From: CBDCYS01 sp965226185
GTDB lineage: Bacteria > Acidobacteriota > Terriglobia > Bryobacterales > UBA6623
Length of the DNA: 64,000 nucleotides
Reading direction: 5' to 3'
NCBI GenBank assembly: GCA_965226185.1
Contig: CBDDCT010000006.1
Span: forward strand, 248,001-312,000
Positions within the stretch are counted from its first letter, which is position 1; every line of letters begins with the position of its first letter. A program made the position numbers and the translations under genes. Below the pieces are notes generated by a model. The model saw only the letters and a list, made by a program, of their open reading frames with translations, was not told the DNA's origin and searched no databases. Shown here piece by piece: positions 53,161-62,489 of this stretch.

Positions 53161-54159
53161 TTATTGGAGGCCGGGCAGTTCCGGGGCAATAGAGCAGCCG
53201 CAGTCATCACCAGCGTTGTTCGCGATCTTCTGATACGCTATCTCGTTGTCCATGATTTGCTTCAGTTGCGCCCACTTGGGGGCGCCGGCTTTCCGGCCGT
53301 TGATGAATAGCGTGGGAGTCGAACTCACGCCGACACGACGCGCCTCCTCCATTGATGCTTTGACTTTATCTTCTGTTTTCCTGCCGTCGAAGCACTCACC
53401 TACCTTGGCCGAGTCAAGCTGAGTGCCGGCCACAAAGGCGGTGAACTTGTCTTTGAAGTTCTCCGGCGTGACATTTTTCTGGTTTTCGAAAATCCAATCG
53501 AAGTACCGCCAGTAGGTTTCGGGGTCGCTTTCGTGGATGCACTGTCCGGCTATGGCAGCCGGCTCCGCCCACTTGTGAATCGCCAACGGGAAATCCCGGT
53601 AGTAGACACGCACCTCTTCCGGGAATTGCTTGAGGAGTTGAGTGCGCAGCATTTTGGCTTCTCTGGCGCAGAATGGGCACTGAAAATCGCTGTAGACGAC
53701 CACTCGGACTGGCGCCCCTTCGGTTCCAAATCCGGGCGCGCCCATGGCGTCGATCTTGTCATAGTTCGCGGCGAACGGATTCTTGCCGATCTCGTAGCGG
53801 CTGCCGTCGAGAATGTGTTCACCGTCCTTGCTCACCAGAAGGATTTTGTTTTGAGCGGCCATCTTGTAGGAGGCCCTGATCTCGATCTGGAGCAGGCCGT
53901 CAATCGGAGCCGGGCTGGGATCGCCGATTTCAACCTTGACCTCGGGCCGCCACGTGTAGAGATGCCGCACGTAGATTTCGAGATCGTCCTTGTCGAGCGC
54001 GTTGCTGGGAGGCGGGACGACGCTGGCTTCGGGCTGATCCGCCGGCGACACGCCGAGGTTCAGCGCTTCGGAGCCTGTTTGAGCCGCGGCGGCCGCCGCA
54101 ATCAGCGTGACGAGAAGAAAAAGGCGCCAGGGTCTTGGAGCGTTGACAATCATCCTCAT
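53161..54159 (-). CDS. Exported DsbA-like thioredoxin-fold protein
   Basis: 332 residues with a signal peptide (PWRLFLLVTLIAAAAAAQT). An N-terminal domain of about 130 residues of unassigned type precedes a DsbA/thioredoxin domain: VVVYSDFQCPFCAREAKML with the redox CPFC (C161, C164), YYRDFPLAIHKWAEPAA and the cis-proline segment GVSSTPTLFINGRKAGAPKW. It would catalyse disulfide exchange in the periplasm. It directly precedes the M28 peptidase gene (6-base gap), so it may help that enzyme fold. C-terminal cysteines (GDDCGCSIAP) are an odd extra pair. Confidence 0.9.
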   Translation of the reverse strand: MRMIVNAPRPWRLFLLVTLIAAAAAAQTGSEALNLGVSPADQPEASVVPPPSNALDKDDLEIYVRHLYTWRPEVKVEIGDPSPAPIDGLLQIEIRASYKMAAQNKILLVSKDGEHILDGSRYEIGKNPFAANYDKIDAMGAPGFGTEGAPVRVVVYSDFQCPFCAREAKMLRTQLLKQFPEEVRVYYRDFPLAIHKWAEPAAIAGQCIHESDPETYWRYFDWIFENQKNVTPENFKDKFTAFVAGTQLDSAKVGECFDGRKTEDKVKASMEEARRVGVSSTPTLFINGRKAGAPKWAQLKQIMDNEIAYQKIANNAGDDCGCSIAPELPGLQ

Positions 54160-54384
54160 ATTCTAACCTACGTGCGAAGGACCAAATGGTTAGCTTTGGC
54201 CCTCTGTCACCGATTTCGCAAAGGGGGCAGGCGGGAGCAGGGATGTGGTTGATTTAGCGGTTTTTTAGCCCGGATAGCTGAAGTGCGTATTTTTTGCAGG
54301 GCCGTGTCGCAGGCTGGCCAAAACGGAAAAGCAGGTGGGGGAGGGGAGGGCCGAAGGGGAGCGAGCACCCCGGGAAGCCTCCGG

Positions 54385-55323
54385 CTAAAACGCGAGCTTG
54401 CCTCCCGCCCGCAGTTCGGAAGGCAGCAACGCGGCGTAGATTGCGAAATTCACCGGAGTCGGCACCCCGGACTCCTCGCCGTAACGCACAACGGCGCCGG
54501 TCTGATACTCGAGTTCGGACGGCTCGCCCGCCATCACGTCACGCTGCATGGACGGTATCGCGCCGGCAGGCAACGCATCGATTATTTCGAAAGCGCGATC
54601 CGGCGCATCACCGCTGAGAGCAATGTTGCGTTTGCGGGCGAGCGCGACAATCTCTTCCATCGCGGCTCGCAGCATGCGGCGGGTCTCGGGAACTTTTCGC
54701 AGCACTCCCGCCGGTGCGCGCGCGACCGCCCCGACTCCTCCCAGCGGAGTCACAAAAAGGAATTTCTCCCACAAGGCGGCTTCAATGTCATCGGGTGTGA
54801 CGACTCTCATGCCGTTCGCCAGTTCCAGCGCGGACCGGATCAGCTCGACCCTCTCAGCGTTCGCTTTCCCTAGCTCGCCAAAAATCAGCGCGGGCTTGAA
54901 TCCAGCGTGCTGAATCCGGGCGGGAGCGATGCGCGTACTGAAGATTTTGCACAGTCCGCCTAGCACGTGCTCCGGGCCGAGAATCTCCGCCAAGAGGCTC
55001 GGCGCCTCAATCCCGTTTTGCAGGGGAATGACCGCCGTGTCCGAGCCGACCAGCGGCGCGAGAAAGCGTGCGGCTTCGCGAACGTGCTGGGCTTTGACAG
55101 CCAGAAGAACGACATCGACCGGTCGTTCCTCGTTCGGATCGCCAACCACCCTTGGATGCTCGACCGCAAAATCTCCCAAAGCACTGCTTACTTGCAGACC
55201 GTGCGTTCGCAGCCGTGTGAGCGTTTCGCCTCTCGCGACAAAAACCACATCGTGACCGGCTTCCGCAAGGCGGCCGCCAAAGTAGCCGCCGACGGCCCCC
55301 ACACCGACAATTGCAATACGCAT
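54385..55323 (-). CDS. Ketopantoate reductase family protein
   Basis: 312 residues of the ApbA/PanE family. The NADP-binding start IAIVGVGAVGGYFGGRLAEAGHDV, the segment DVVLLAVKAQHVREAA, PLQNGIEAPSLL and the helical C-terminal domain with the catalytic-lysine segment EAALWEKFLFVTPLGG are typical. It would reduce 2-dehydropantoate to pantoate with NADPH for CoA synthesis; paralogues with other 2-keto acids exist, so panE is not assigned. Start ATG 55323 is supported by the GXGXXG position. Flanked by gaps and the second IS element. Confidence 0.82.
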   Translation of the reverse strand: MRIAIVGVGAVGGYFGGRLAEAGHDVVFVARGETLTRLRTHGLQVSSALGDFAVEHPRVVGDPNEERPVDVVLLAVKAQHVREAARFLAPLVGSDTAVIPLQNGIEAPSLLAEILGPEHVLGGLCKIFSTRIAPARIQHAGFKPALIFGELGKANAERVELIRSALELANGMRVVTPDDIEAALWEKFLFVTPLGGVGAVARAPAGVLRKVPETRRMLRAAMEEIVALARKRNIALSGDAPDRAFEIIDALPAGAIPSMQRDVMAGEPSELEYQTGAVVRYGEESGVPTPVNFAIYAALLPSELRAGGKLAF

Positions 55324-55455
55324 GGATTGGTCCTCTTTGCCGTTTCACGCCAGCGGGACGCTCGGCAGTGCAATGGCGCCGCTTCGCCTAGGCAGCCCGC
55401 GGCCTCGTTGTCTTCAGCTGTCCGTCGTCCAGGACGATCAGTTCTGCTTGATCAA

Positions 55456-57089
55456 CCTAAAAACGGCAGTTAGGAGGGCGCATCGGTGACATACAAGGGG
55501 GCGCCGAGGACTCTGCCGCGGAGGAATTGGCGGAAAATCCAGCTCAGGATCAGTCGCCAGCGTTGGGCTCGGGTCAACTGCTCCGCAGTTGCTCGCAGCC
55601 ATTGCAGAAAGGCGCTGGCCCGCTGCAAAGCCGCCTTCATCCGCCGCGCCCTGGCGTTTAAGCTCGTAATCGTCACGGTCGTTTGGTGGCCATGGCGCGT
55701 CCGCCGGGCAATGCCGTGCAGCAGCAGCGGCCGCGTCGTGATCGCCTCGCCATGCTTGGCGGGGATCGCCAGCCGCGTAAACAGCGTCCACCAGTTGTAG
55801 ACCAGCGCCGCGATGCGCGCCAGCACCTGACAACGCAGCAGGTCCTGGGTCGTAAATCCCGACCAGCTCCATTGGTTCTTCAATTCGTCAAAGTTGTTCT
55901 CCGCGTCCGCCCGCTCGCGATAGTGCTGCGCGATCGTCGCCACCTCCTCGTCGAGTGAGGTCACCAGCACCGCGTACTCGTAGAGCACGCCGTGGTCGAC
56001 CACCTCGGCCCAGCCCAGCGACAATTGCTTCGGCGCAGCCGGGTCGGGCTGAGTGAGCGCCAGATCGTTGCGAATCTGGCGCCGCAACACCACCAGCGGC
56101 CGGGGCCGGCTCCAGCCTTGGAGCCGCAACTCGGTGCGAATCCCTTGCCAGCCTTTGCCCGCCGGCTCCCATTCCTCGCTGCGAAACAGCCTCTCCAACA
56201 GTCCCTTCACGCCCCGGCTCTGCCGCAACTTGAATAAGTAAGGAAGCTCGCGCTGTTCGGCGCCCAGCATCATCCGCTCCGTCCCCCAGCCGATATCCCC
56301 GCGCAGCAGCGCCGGTTGTTGCTGGGGCTCCAAGCCGTCGATAAACTTCCACAACTCCGGCTGCGCGTACGACGACGCCGTCTGGTTGCCCGGCTGCATT
56401 TCCACCTCCAGCACCAACCGCAGGTTGGCCACGAAGTAAGTGTGATAGACGTGCGAGGGACGACCCGGCTTGCCCGGGTTGTAACCGCGCTTGGCGCCCT
56501 GCTGGCGCCCGTAGAGCGGCTTGACGCTGGAGTCGACGTCGAGGATCCAGGGTTCTTCCAGCAGCGCCTCGTAGCTCCGCCGCGGATGCTCGCGCAGCCA
56601 GTCGCCGCAGGCCTTCTCGTCGGCCCCTTGAAACGCCCGCCGCGCCGAGTCTTCGCTGACGACCTTGCTCATCCCCAGCAACCGCGGGTTGACCCCGTCG
56701 CCGCGGATCGAGCTGATGTGCGCATAGCGGCGATGTCCGGCCAGCAGGCTCAGCAGCAGGGTGCCCAACACGTCGCGCTCCGCCGGCGCATTGGGGCTGC
56801 GGTAGTCGAGCGGACAATCGGCGACCCAGTCGTCGAACAACCCGGCGATTTTGAGGAACTCGATGAAGTAGGGCATCTGCCCGTAGGCGGTCACCGCCGC
56901 CTCGGCGTCCCAGCGCAGGTGCACCTTGCCGCCGTAGGTGTCCACCGCCCGGCTGCCACTGCTCTGCTTTGTGATTGCGTTTTGGGGCTCCCCCAACGGG
57001 TGAAGCCGCTTTGTGCGTCGTGGTTTCGCCATCCACCACAGTATCAACCACTTGCCCCCTGGACCGCCTATTCAACCACCGTTTTTAGG
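55456..57089 (-). mobile_element. Insertion sequence with IS1380-like transposase and CCTAAAAACGG ends
   Basis: Inverted ends CCTAAAAACGG (55456-55466) and CCGTTTTTAGG (57079-57089) bracket the transposase gene, extended imperfectly inward (GGCAGTT and GGTGGTT). The flanking 5-mers (ATCAA, TTTAT) do not match, so no target duplication is evident. Start with CCT agrees with IS1380-type ends. Confidence 0.75.
55470..57032 (-). CDS. IS1380-like DDE transposase
   Basis: 520 residues from ATG 57032 (MAKPRRTKRLHPLG). A short upstream extension is possible. Catalytic motifs are WILDVDSSVKPLYGRQQG (first D), ALLRGDIGWGTERMM (second D) and YRERADAENNFDELKNQW (Y-R-E-K-type third acidic site). Residues 80-170 form the usual helical N-terminal region (LLSLLAGHRRYAHISSIRGD). 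The frame is uninterrupted to the stop and it may be active. It is distinct from the copy at 10.8 kb (low similarity in the N-terminal half). Confidence 0.85.
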   Translation of the reverse strand: MAKPRRTKRLHPLGEPQNAITKQSSGSRAVDTYGGKVHLRWDAEAAVTAYGQMPYFIEFLKIAGLFDDWVADCPLDYRSPNAPAERDVLGTLLLSLLAGHRRYAHISSIRGDGVNPRLLGMSKVVSEDSARRAFQGADEKACGDWLREHPRRSYEALLEEPWILDVDSSVKPLYGRQQGAKRGYNPGKPGRPSHVYHTYFVANLRLVLEVEMQPGNQTASSYAQPELWKFIDGLEPQQQPALLRGDIGWGTERMMLGAEQRELPYLFKLRQSRGVKGLLERLFRSEEWEPAGKGWQGIRTELRLQGWSRPRPLVVLRRQIRNDLALTQPDPAAPKQLSLGWAEVVDHGVLYEYAVLVTSLDEEVATIAQHYRERADAENNFDELKNQWSWSGFTTQDLLRCQVLARIAALVYNWWTLFTRLAIPAKHGEAITTRPLLLHGIARRTRHGHQTTVTITSLNARARRMKAALQRASAFLQWLRATAEQLTRAQRWRLILSWIFRQFLRGRVLGAPLYVTDAPS

Positions 57090-57229
57090 TTTATTATCAC
57101 CGCCGCCATGCCAGCCTCCCCCCGAAACACTTGACACCCCCTGGTACACTGCAAATAGAAACCGGAAAGGACATAGATCGCCGGACCAACACGACCGTTT
57201 CCAGGACTTCAGGCGGTGGTCTTCACTAA

Positions 57230-57280
57230 CGGGCTTCTCACGCACTTCGCCTCGCCACATTGTGAGAAAAAAGCGGGCTA
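57230..57280. repeat. Right-end fragment of the family B element at the rtcB stop
   Basis: CGGGCTTCTCACGCACTTCG followed by CCTCGCCACATTGTGAG and AAGCGGGCTA matches the right 50 bases of the element at 3275-3458. Its terminal CTA is the reverse-strand TAG stop codon of rtcB. A stem of the type seen in family B is not complete here. Confidence 0.7.
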
Positions 57281-58720
57281 ACCCTTGATCACGCCCATGG
57301 GCCGCAGCCTTGCCACTTTCTTTGCCAGGCCGGCGTTGTGGACGACTTCGATCACTTCGTCTACGTCCTTATAAGCTTCCGGGACCTCCTCCAGGATGCC
57401 CTTCTTGGTTTCGCTGCGAACCATGATCCCGGCTTCTTCCAAGTCCTTGACGACGCGGCTGAGATCCCTGTTCTTGCGCGCCGCCGTGCGGGATAGCAAT
57501 CGTCCGGCCCCGTGACATACGGTGCCGAAGGTTTCTTTCATTGATCCGGGCTGGCCGGCCAGCACCCACGACGCAGTTCCCATGCTTCCAGGAATGAAGA
57601 CAGGCTGGCCCACATCACGATAAGCCGCGGTCACTTCCGGGTGTCCCGGCGGGAATGCGCGCGTGGCGCCCTTGCGATGCACCAGCACGTCGCGCTGTTT
57701 GCCGTCAACTAGATAACGCTCCTTCTTGGCAATGTTGTGGCAAACATCGTAGACCAGGTCCAGCTTCGCCGCATCCCCAAAAACGCGCTTGAACGCGCCT
57801 CGAAGAAAATGCGTGATGCCTTGCCGGTTGGCCCAAGCGTAGTTCGCCGCCGCCCGCATCGCCCCCAGATAGTCCTGCCCCTCTGGAGACTGAATCGGCA
57901 CGCAGGCGAGCTGGCGGTCGGGCACCTCGATGCCGTACTTCTTCATTCCCGCGCCCATCTCCCGCAAATAGTCAGTGCACACCTGATGGCCAAGTCCCCG
58001 CGAACCGGAATGAATCAGCACCACGATCTGGTTCTCGGATAAGCCGAAAGCTCTCGCGGCGGCCTGGTCGTGAACACGCTCGACGTATTGGATTTCGAGG
58101 AAATGGTTTCCGCTGCCCAGCGTTCCAACCTGTGGCCGTCCCCTTTCCTTGGCGCGATCAGACACTTTGCCGATATCGGCGTCAGGCAGCGCGCCTTCGG
58201 CCTCGGCAAACTCGGCGTCGCGGGCTTCCCCATACCCGTGGTTGACCATCCAGCGGGCGCCCCCGGCGAGGATTTCGTCCAGGTCTTTGAAATTGATCTT
58301 TACGAAACCGGAGCCTCCAGTACCGCAAGGCACGTCGCGGAAGACTTGATTCAACAGCTCCCGCATCCGTGGCCGGACGTCGGCTTCCTGCAAGTTGGCG
58401 CAGACCAAGCGCACGCCGCAGTTGATGTCGAAACCGACGCCGCCCGGCGAGACCACGCCATGGGAATAGTCGGTGGCGCACACTCCGCCGATCGGGAACC
58501 CGTATCCCTGATGAATGTCAGGCATGGCCAGGCTGGGACCCACGATTCCGGGGAGCGATGCCACGTTGGCCGCTTGTTCGAGAGACTTATCCTGGGCGAT
58601 CTTGTCAATGATCGCTTTGGTGGCGTAGACGACGACGTCGGTGCGCATGCCCCGCTGGCTGTGGCGCGGAAGCCGCCAGCGGTAATCGTCCAGCTTTTCG
58701 AGTTGGGCGGCGAGGCTCAT
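57278..58720 (-). CDS. rtcB: RNA-splicing ligase RtcB
   Basis: GTP-dependent ligase that joins 2',3'-cyclic-phosphate or 3'-phosphate RNA ends to 5'-hydroxyl ends, used in RNA repair. The 480-residue frame has the start motif VASLPGIVGPSLAMPDIHQGYG, the manganese-site GGVGFDINCGVRL with C101, GTLGSGNHFLEIQ, IHSGSRGLGHQV, and the guanylylation segment VCHGAGRLLSRTAARK. The stop codon is provided by the edge of the family B repeat, right after GVIKG, a normal C-terminus, so nothing is lost. It is preceded by archease, 10 bases upstream, in one operon. Confidence 0.96.
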   Translation of the reverse strand: MSLAAQLEKLDDYRWRLPRHSQRGMRTDVVVYATKAIIDKIAQDKSLEQAANVASLPGIVGPSLAMPDIHQGYGFPIGGVCATDYSHGVVSPGGVGFDINCGVRLVCANLQEADVRPRMRELLNQVFRDVPCGTGGSGFVKINFKDLDEILAGGARWMVNHGYGEARDAEFAEAEGALPDADIGKVSDRAKERGRPQVGTLGSGNHFLEIQYVERVHDQAAARAFGLSENQIVVLIHSGSRGLGHQVCTDYLREMGAGMKKYGIEVPDRQLACVPIQSPEGQDYLGAMRAAANYAWANRQGITHFLRGAFKRVFGDAAKLDLVYDVCHNIAKKERYLVDGKQRDVLVHRKGATRAFPPGHPEVTAAYRDVGQPVFIPGSMGTASWVLAGQPGSMKETFGTVCHGAGRLLSRTAARKNRDLSRVVKDLEEAGIMVRSETKKGILEEVPEAYKDVDEVIEVVHNAGLAKKVARLRPMGVIKG

Positions 58721-58730
58721 ATAGCAAGGC

Positions 58731-59183
58731 TCAAATATCGAGGAAAACCCGCGATTCCCAGCGGCCGTCGCGCTCTCTCACCTCGATCTCATGATAGGTG
58801 ACGGCTTTGACGATCAGAGTCCAGCGGTGGCGCTCCGGATGGCGCCGCTCGCCTGCTAAGCGAGCGCGGAGCCGGGCCGGCTTGTCCCGCAACCCCGTGC
58901 TTGTCTCGGCGGCATCGATTGATTCGACATCAAAGCGTCCCACCACGAACTCTTCGCTGTCGAACAGATAGAGCACCTCGCTCAGCCAGTTGACGAGCAA
59001 CGACTCGTAGTCCTCACCCGTAATCTCAACGAAGCGTTCCTCGCGGGTCTGGATCTGGCAATCCTCGGCGGCAATTGCCATCATCGCCCGGGCGGAATTC
59101 TCGAACAGTTCCTCCGCGGTCGCGCCCCAAGCTCTGAAGCCGATGTCCGCGGTATGTTCCAGAATCGTGAACGACGCGCTCAT
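58731..59183 (-). CDS. Archease (RtcB activator)
   Basis: 150 residues. The family pattern is FTILEHTADIGFRAWGATAEELFENSARAM at the N-terminus, a middle acidic LLVNWLSEVLYLFDSEEFVVGRF, and the C-terminal metal-binding end VKAVTYHEIEV ... WESRVFLDI, with the final Asp and Ile matching known archeases. It accelerates RtcB guanylylation and turnover. It sits 10 bases before rtcB on the same strand, so this is the canonical archease-rtcB operon. The divergent alkaline phosphatase gene starts about 110 bases away. Confidence 0.93.
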   Translation of the reverse strand: MSASFTILEHTADIGFRAWGATAEELFENSARAMMAIAAEDCQIQTREERFVEITGEDYESLLVNWLSEVLYLFDSEEFVVGRFDVESIDAAETSTGLRDKPARLRARLAGERRHPERHRWTLIVKAVTYHEIEVRERDGRWESRVFLDI

Positions 59184-59292
59184 CTGCTTGCCTTGGCGGG
59201 CTCGACCGGCTGTAGCAAATCAAACAAACTGAATCATCCCCGTGCCTTGGTTGCAGCACGGCGGCACTCCGGTGTCCTATGATAGATCCTCA

Positions 59293-60510
59293 ATGTTCGT
59301 GACGGATGGAGTGACGCTCGACGCGGGACGGAACGGGCACGTCGGCCGGTCCCAGTACGACAAAGCCGCTGTGGCCCGATCCCGACTCCCTCGGTGTGCA
59401 GGTCTCGCCTTAATACCCGTGGCCATTGTACTTGGGAGTCTGGCCTGCTCCGGCAGTCTCCAGCGAAGCGCCGCCAAAGACCCTCCCGTCAAGCGAGCCA
59501 AGAACATTGTCCTGTTCCTGGGCGACGGGACGGGCCTGGGCACTGTTCACGCGGCCAGTGTCTACGGACACGGAAAACCGCAAGCGTTCTACATTCATTC
59601 CATGCCGCACATGGGCCTATCGGATACATCCGCGGCATCGACCTGGAACACCGACTCCGCCGCCGGCATGACCGCGATCGTGACAGGACAGAAAACGCAA
59701 GTTGGAGTGATCTCCCAAGGACCCGAGGCCAAACGCGGCGAAGTGGACGGGCCGCCGCTCAAGACAATTCTGGAGTACGCCGAGGAACACGGCCTGGCAA
59801 CCGGCGTGGTTTCCAACAGTCCCATCACCGATGCCACGCCCGCCGCCTGTTACGCGCACGGCAATGAGCGCGACAAATGGGGCGATAACTTCTCCCAAAT
59901 CGTCAAGCCCCGTTTCGGCGACGGAGTCGATGTTGTCATTGGGCCGGGACGCAAGCGCATTTTGACTGAGACGGCCGAGCTGGGCTTCGATCCGGCCAAG
60001 GAGCTGTCGGCGCACGGCTACGAGTATCTCGAGCCAGCCGACAATTTGGACGCTGCCGGTCCCGAAACAAAGCGCCTCGTCGCGCTGTTCGAGAAGGAGC
60101 CGGAAGACTTTGACCTTGCCGCGGCCGTCGACAAAGCGCTGAGCATTCTCGAAGCTCATCCCAATGGGTTCTTCCTCATGGTCGAGTCGAACAACCACTA
60201 CACCGACATCAAAAAATCGCTCGACCTGATGGTTCAATTCGATGAAATCATCGAGCAAACGGCCCAACGGCTGAAAGGTACGGACACCCTCATCGTGTTC
60301 ACCGCCGACCATTCCTACGACCTGCACTTCCCCTTGGCCGCCACAAAGGGTGAGGACGTCTTATCTTCGATGGCCGTCGCCGGCAAACACACCGCCGAGG
60401 AGGTGCTGGTGCTGGCGGAGGGTCCCGGAGCCGAACGAGTGGAGGGATTTTTTCCCAACACGTACCTTTTCGAGGTTATGATGTCAGCTTACGGGTGGAA
60501 ACCCGATTGA
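59293..60510 (+). CDS. PhoA-type alkaline phosphatase lipoprotein with variant metal-site motifs
   Basis: A lipoprotein-like leader (LALIPVAIVLGSLACSG) precedes a phosphatase domain: NIVLFLGDGTGLG, the nucleophile region NTDSAAGMTAI with S122, SPITDATPAACYAHG, FFLMVESNNHYTDIK, LIVFTADHSYDL and AGKHTAEEVLVLAEG. The two last motifs keep the ADH and GKHT ligands. In the usual EGGRIDxxxH block the sequence reads ESNNHYTD, and the H of the THAT motif is D (TDAT), so metal-2 or metal-1 ligation differs from Escherichia coli PhoA. Relatives with WDxH in this block exist, so a different ligand set is likely. Start: ATG 59293 (TATGAT -10-like box 10 bases upstream); GTG 59371 is an alternative. Confidence 0.82.
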   Translation: MFVTDGVTLDAGRNGHVGRSQYDKAAVARSRLPRCAGLALIPVAIVLGSLACSGSLQRSAAKDPPVKRAKNIVLFLGDGTGLGTVHAASVYGHGKPQAFYIHSMPHMGLSDTSAASTWNTDSAAGMTAIVTGQKTQVGVISQGPEAKRGEVDGPPLKTILEYAEEHGLATGVVSNSPITDATPAACYAHGNERDKWGDNFSQIVKPRFGDGVDVVIGPGRKRILTETAELGFDPAKELSAHGYEYLEPADNLDAAGPETKRLVALFEKEPEDFDLAAAVDKALSILEAHPNGFFLMVESNNHYTDIKKSLDLMVQFDEIIEQTAQRLKGTDTLIVFTADHSYDLHFPLAATKGEDVLSSMAVAGKHTAEEVLVLAEGPGAERVEGFFPNTYLFEVMMSAYGWKPD

Positions 60511-60578
60511 CAGGGAACCTGTTTCGATTTTTTCTTCGAGACAGCGGTTAGTGAGACTAAACGAGAGGAGACTGACGC

Positions 60579-62192
60579 ATGCCAGTGTTACAAACGTCAC
60601 GAGAGTTCAAGGTTTTCCTTACCAACCCGGCGCCGGCCGCGGAGCGAATCGATTTTTCCTTCATTACGCCCCGCGCACTGCCCGTTCTGGCGGCGGTCAC
60701 TCCGCAAAACGGCTACGTGAAAGGGCTTCGGCTGGTCGATCAGGCGGTTGAAGAATTCCCGTGGGACGAGCTGGAGGCCGGCGACATTCTCGGTATCAGC
60801 ATTCACACTTTTAACGCCATTCACGGATACGCGCTGGCAAAGAAGGCGAAGCAGAAAGGCGCAACCGTGATTTTCGGGGGCCCGCACACATCGATTTTTC
60901 CCGATGAGACTCTGCGTTATGGCGACTGCGCCGTAACAGGCGACGCCGAACTGACCTGGCCGCAGGTCCTGAACGACTACGCTGCCGGGAAGCTCGAACA
61001 GACGTACCGCGGGGGACAGGTGGACCCCGATTACTTTACGCCGGCGCGCTGGGATCTGATGAAGGTCGACCGCTATCTGGTTGGGTCGGTTCAGACCGTA
61101 CGCGGCTGTCCCAAGCAGTGCTCGTTCTGCTCGGTTTGGATACAGGACGGCCAGACCCCGCGGCTGCGCACGAACGACGGGATCATTCAGGAGGTTCAGG
61201 AACTCTACCGGGCCGGATTTCGGCTCGTCATGTTTTCAGATGACAATTTCTACCCCTACTCGCGTCAGGACATCGCCAACGCCCGTAATGCCGAACAGCG
61301 CAAGGGGCTGGAGGCCGGCCTCGAGCAGCGTTTCGACCTGCTCCGTCGTTTGGAAAAGGAAGTTCCCAACGACATATTTTTCTGCACCCAGATCACGATG
61401 GAAGTAGCCGACGACCCGGAATACCTCTCGGCCATGAAGAAGGCGGGAGTGGCCGGGGCGTTGATCGGCATCGAGACGGTCACCGAAGAAGGGCTGAAGG
61501 CCACCAACAAGACTTTCAACTCGACCGGTGACCTGCTAGCGGAAAAACTCGAAACGGTTCGCACCCAGGGTTTCCCCTACATCATGGGCGCCTTCATTTT
61601 CGGGATCGAGACCGACACACTCGATTCGCTGGATTACACGATGCAGTTCGCGCGCGACTGCGGCCTCACGCTGGCCCAGTTCATCCCCCTGACGCCGCTG
61701 CCGGGTACCGTGGACTTCCACATGATGAAGCGCGGCCGCAAGGCTCTCAAGCTGATCAAGAAGGACTACGACTACTGGCTCGACCCGCAGCACCCGCGAA
61801 TCCTCTACCACCACCCCAACCTCAGCGAGAAGCAGCTTCTCGGCAAGGTGGAAGGGGCTTGGCGGCAGTTCTACAGTTTCTCTTCGATTGTGACGCGCTC
61901 GAAGCGGCTCGGCATGTTCAAGGACATGCGAAAGTTCCTGACATATCTTGTAGTTTGCCGCGGTTTGTTAACTCGTTACACAAGGTATGGACTTTCCGCC
62001 GACAGCGCGGTAAAGGGGACGAAACGCAGGCTGGCCACCCTGTTAGGCCGCGCCGCCTTAGCCCTCATGAAGCGGCCAGCCATGGCCCCCGCCGCCGCAG
62101 GCGATAGGGATTCGGCCGCGGTGTGGCGCCCAGCTCCGCAGCGCCTCCCGGCGCCTCCCGTGCGTGATTCCGGGAAGCTGTCTCCTCTGTAG
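60579..62192 (+). CDS. B12-binding-domain radical SAM protein
   Basis: 537 residues. The N-terminal 150 residues form a cobalamin-binding-type fold (LGISIHTFNAIHGYALAKKAKQKGA, VIFGGPHTSIFPDE) lacking the DxHxxG motif. The radical SAM core starts at about 165 with QTVRGCPKQCSFCSVW, an iron-sulfur CxxxCxxC at C177, C181 and C184, then a TIM-barrel-like body (RLVMFSDDNFYP, VAGALIGIETVTEEGLKATNKT, YIMGAFIFGIETDT, LPLTPLPGT). The C-terminal domain has low-complexity proline and alanine near the end. Such proteins often methylate or rearrange unreactive carbons; the substrate is unknown. GAGAGGAG precedes the ATG. Confidence 0.85.
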   Translation: MPVLQTSREFKVFLTNPAPAAERIDFSFITPRALPVLAAVTPQNGYVKGLRLVDQAVEEFPWDELEAGDILGISIHTFNAIHGYALAKKAKQKGATVIFGGPHTSIFPDETLRYGDCAVTGDAELTWPQVLNDYAAGKLEQTYRGGQVDPDYFTPARWDLMKVDRYLVGSVQTVRGCPKQCSFCSVWIQDGQTPRLRTNDGIIQEVQELYRAGFRLVMFSDDNFYPYSRQDIANARNAEQRKGLEAGLEQRFDLLRRLEKEVPNDIFFCTQITMEVADDPEYLSAMKKAGVAGALIGIETVTEEGLKATNKTFNSTGDLLAEKLETVRTQGFPYIMGAFIFGIETDTLDSLDYTMQFARDCGLTLAQFIPLTPLPGTVDFHMMKRGRKALKLIKKDYDYWLDPQHPRILYHHPNLSEKQLLGKVEGAWRQFYSFSSIVTRSKRLGMFKDMRKFLTYLVVCRGLLTRYTRYGLSADSAVKGTKRRLATLLGRAALALMKRPAMAPAAAGDRDSAAVWRPAPQRLPAPPVRDSGKLSPL

Positions 62193-62489
62193 CGGGCCTC
62201 CGCGGCGGGCGATTCGTGGTTCGGGAAACCTGTCGCGTCCCCGCATGGAATGTCTTGCACCTTCACCTGCGTTGGCCGCAAGTCCTGGCAGACTGCCCAA
62301 CACGGCACGCCACGCCGGTGCAGGTTCAAAAAAAACCTAGCGCCTTTGTCGTAGGATTTGTGTTTTCCGTGGCGGAAAAGTTTTGGGCATTGGTCTAGGT
62401 AGCAAGTTTTCACTGCTACTCCCGCGGGATTGTCCCGCTCGTTGGGCATCTCTGGGTCATTCGCTTGTTCGCTATCCTGAGGGCTCACA

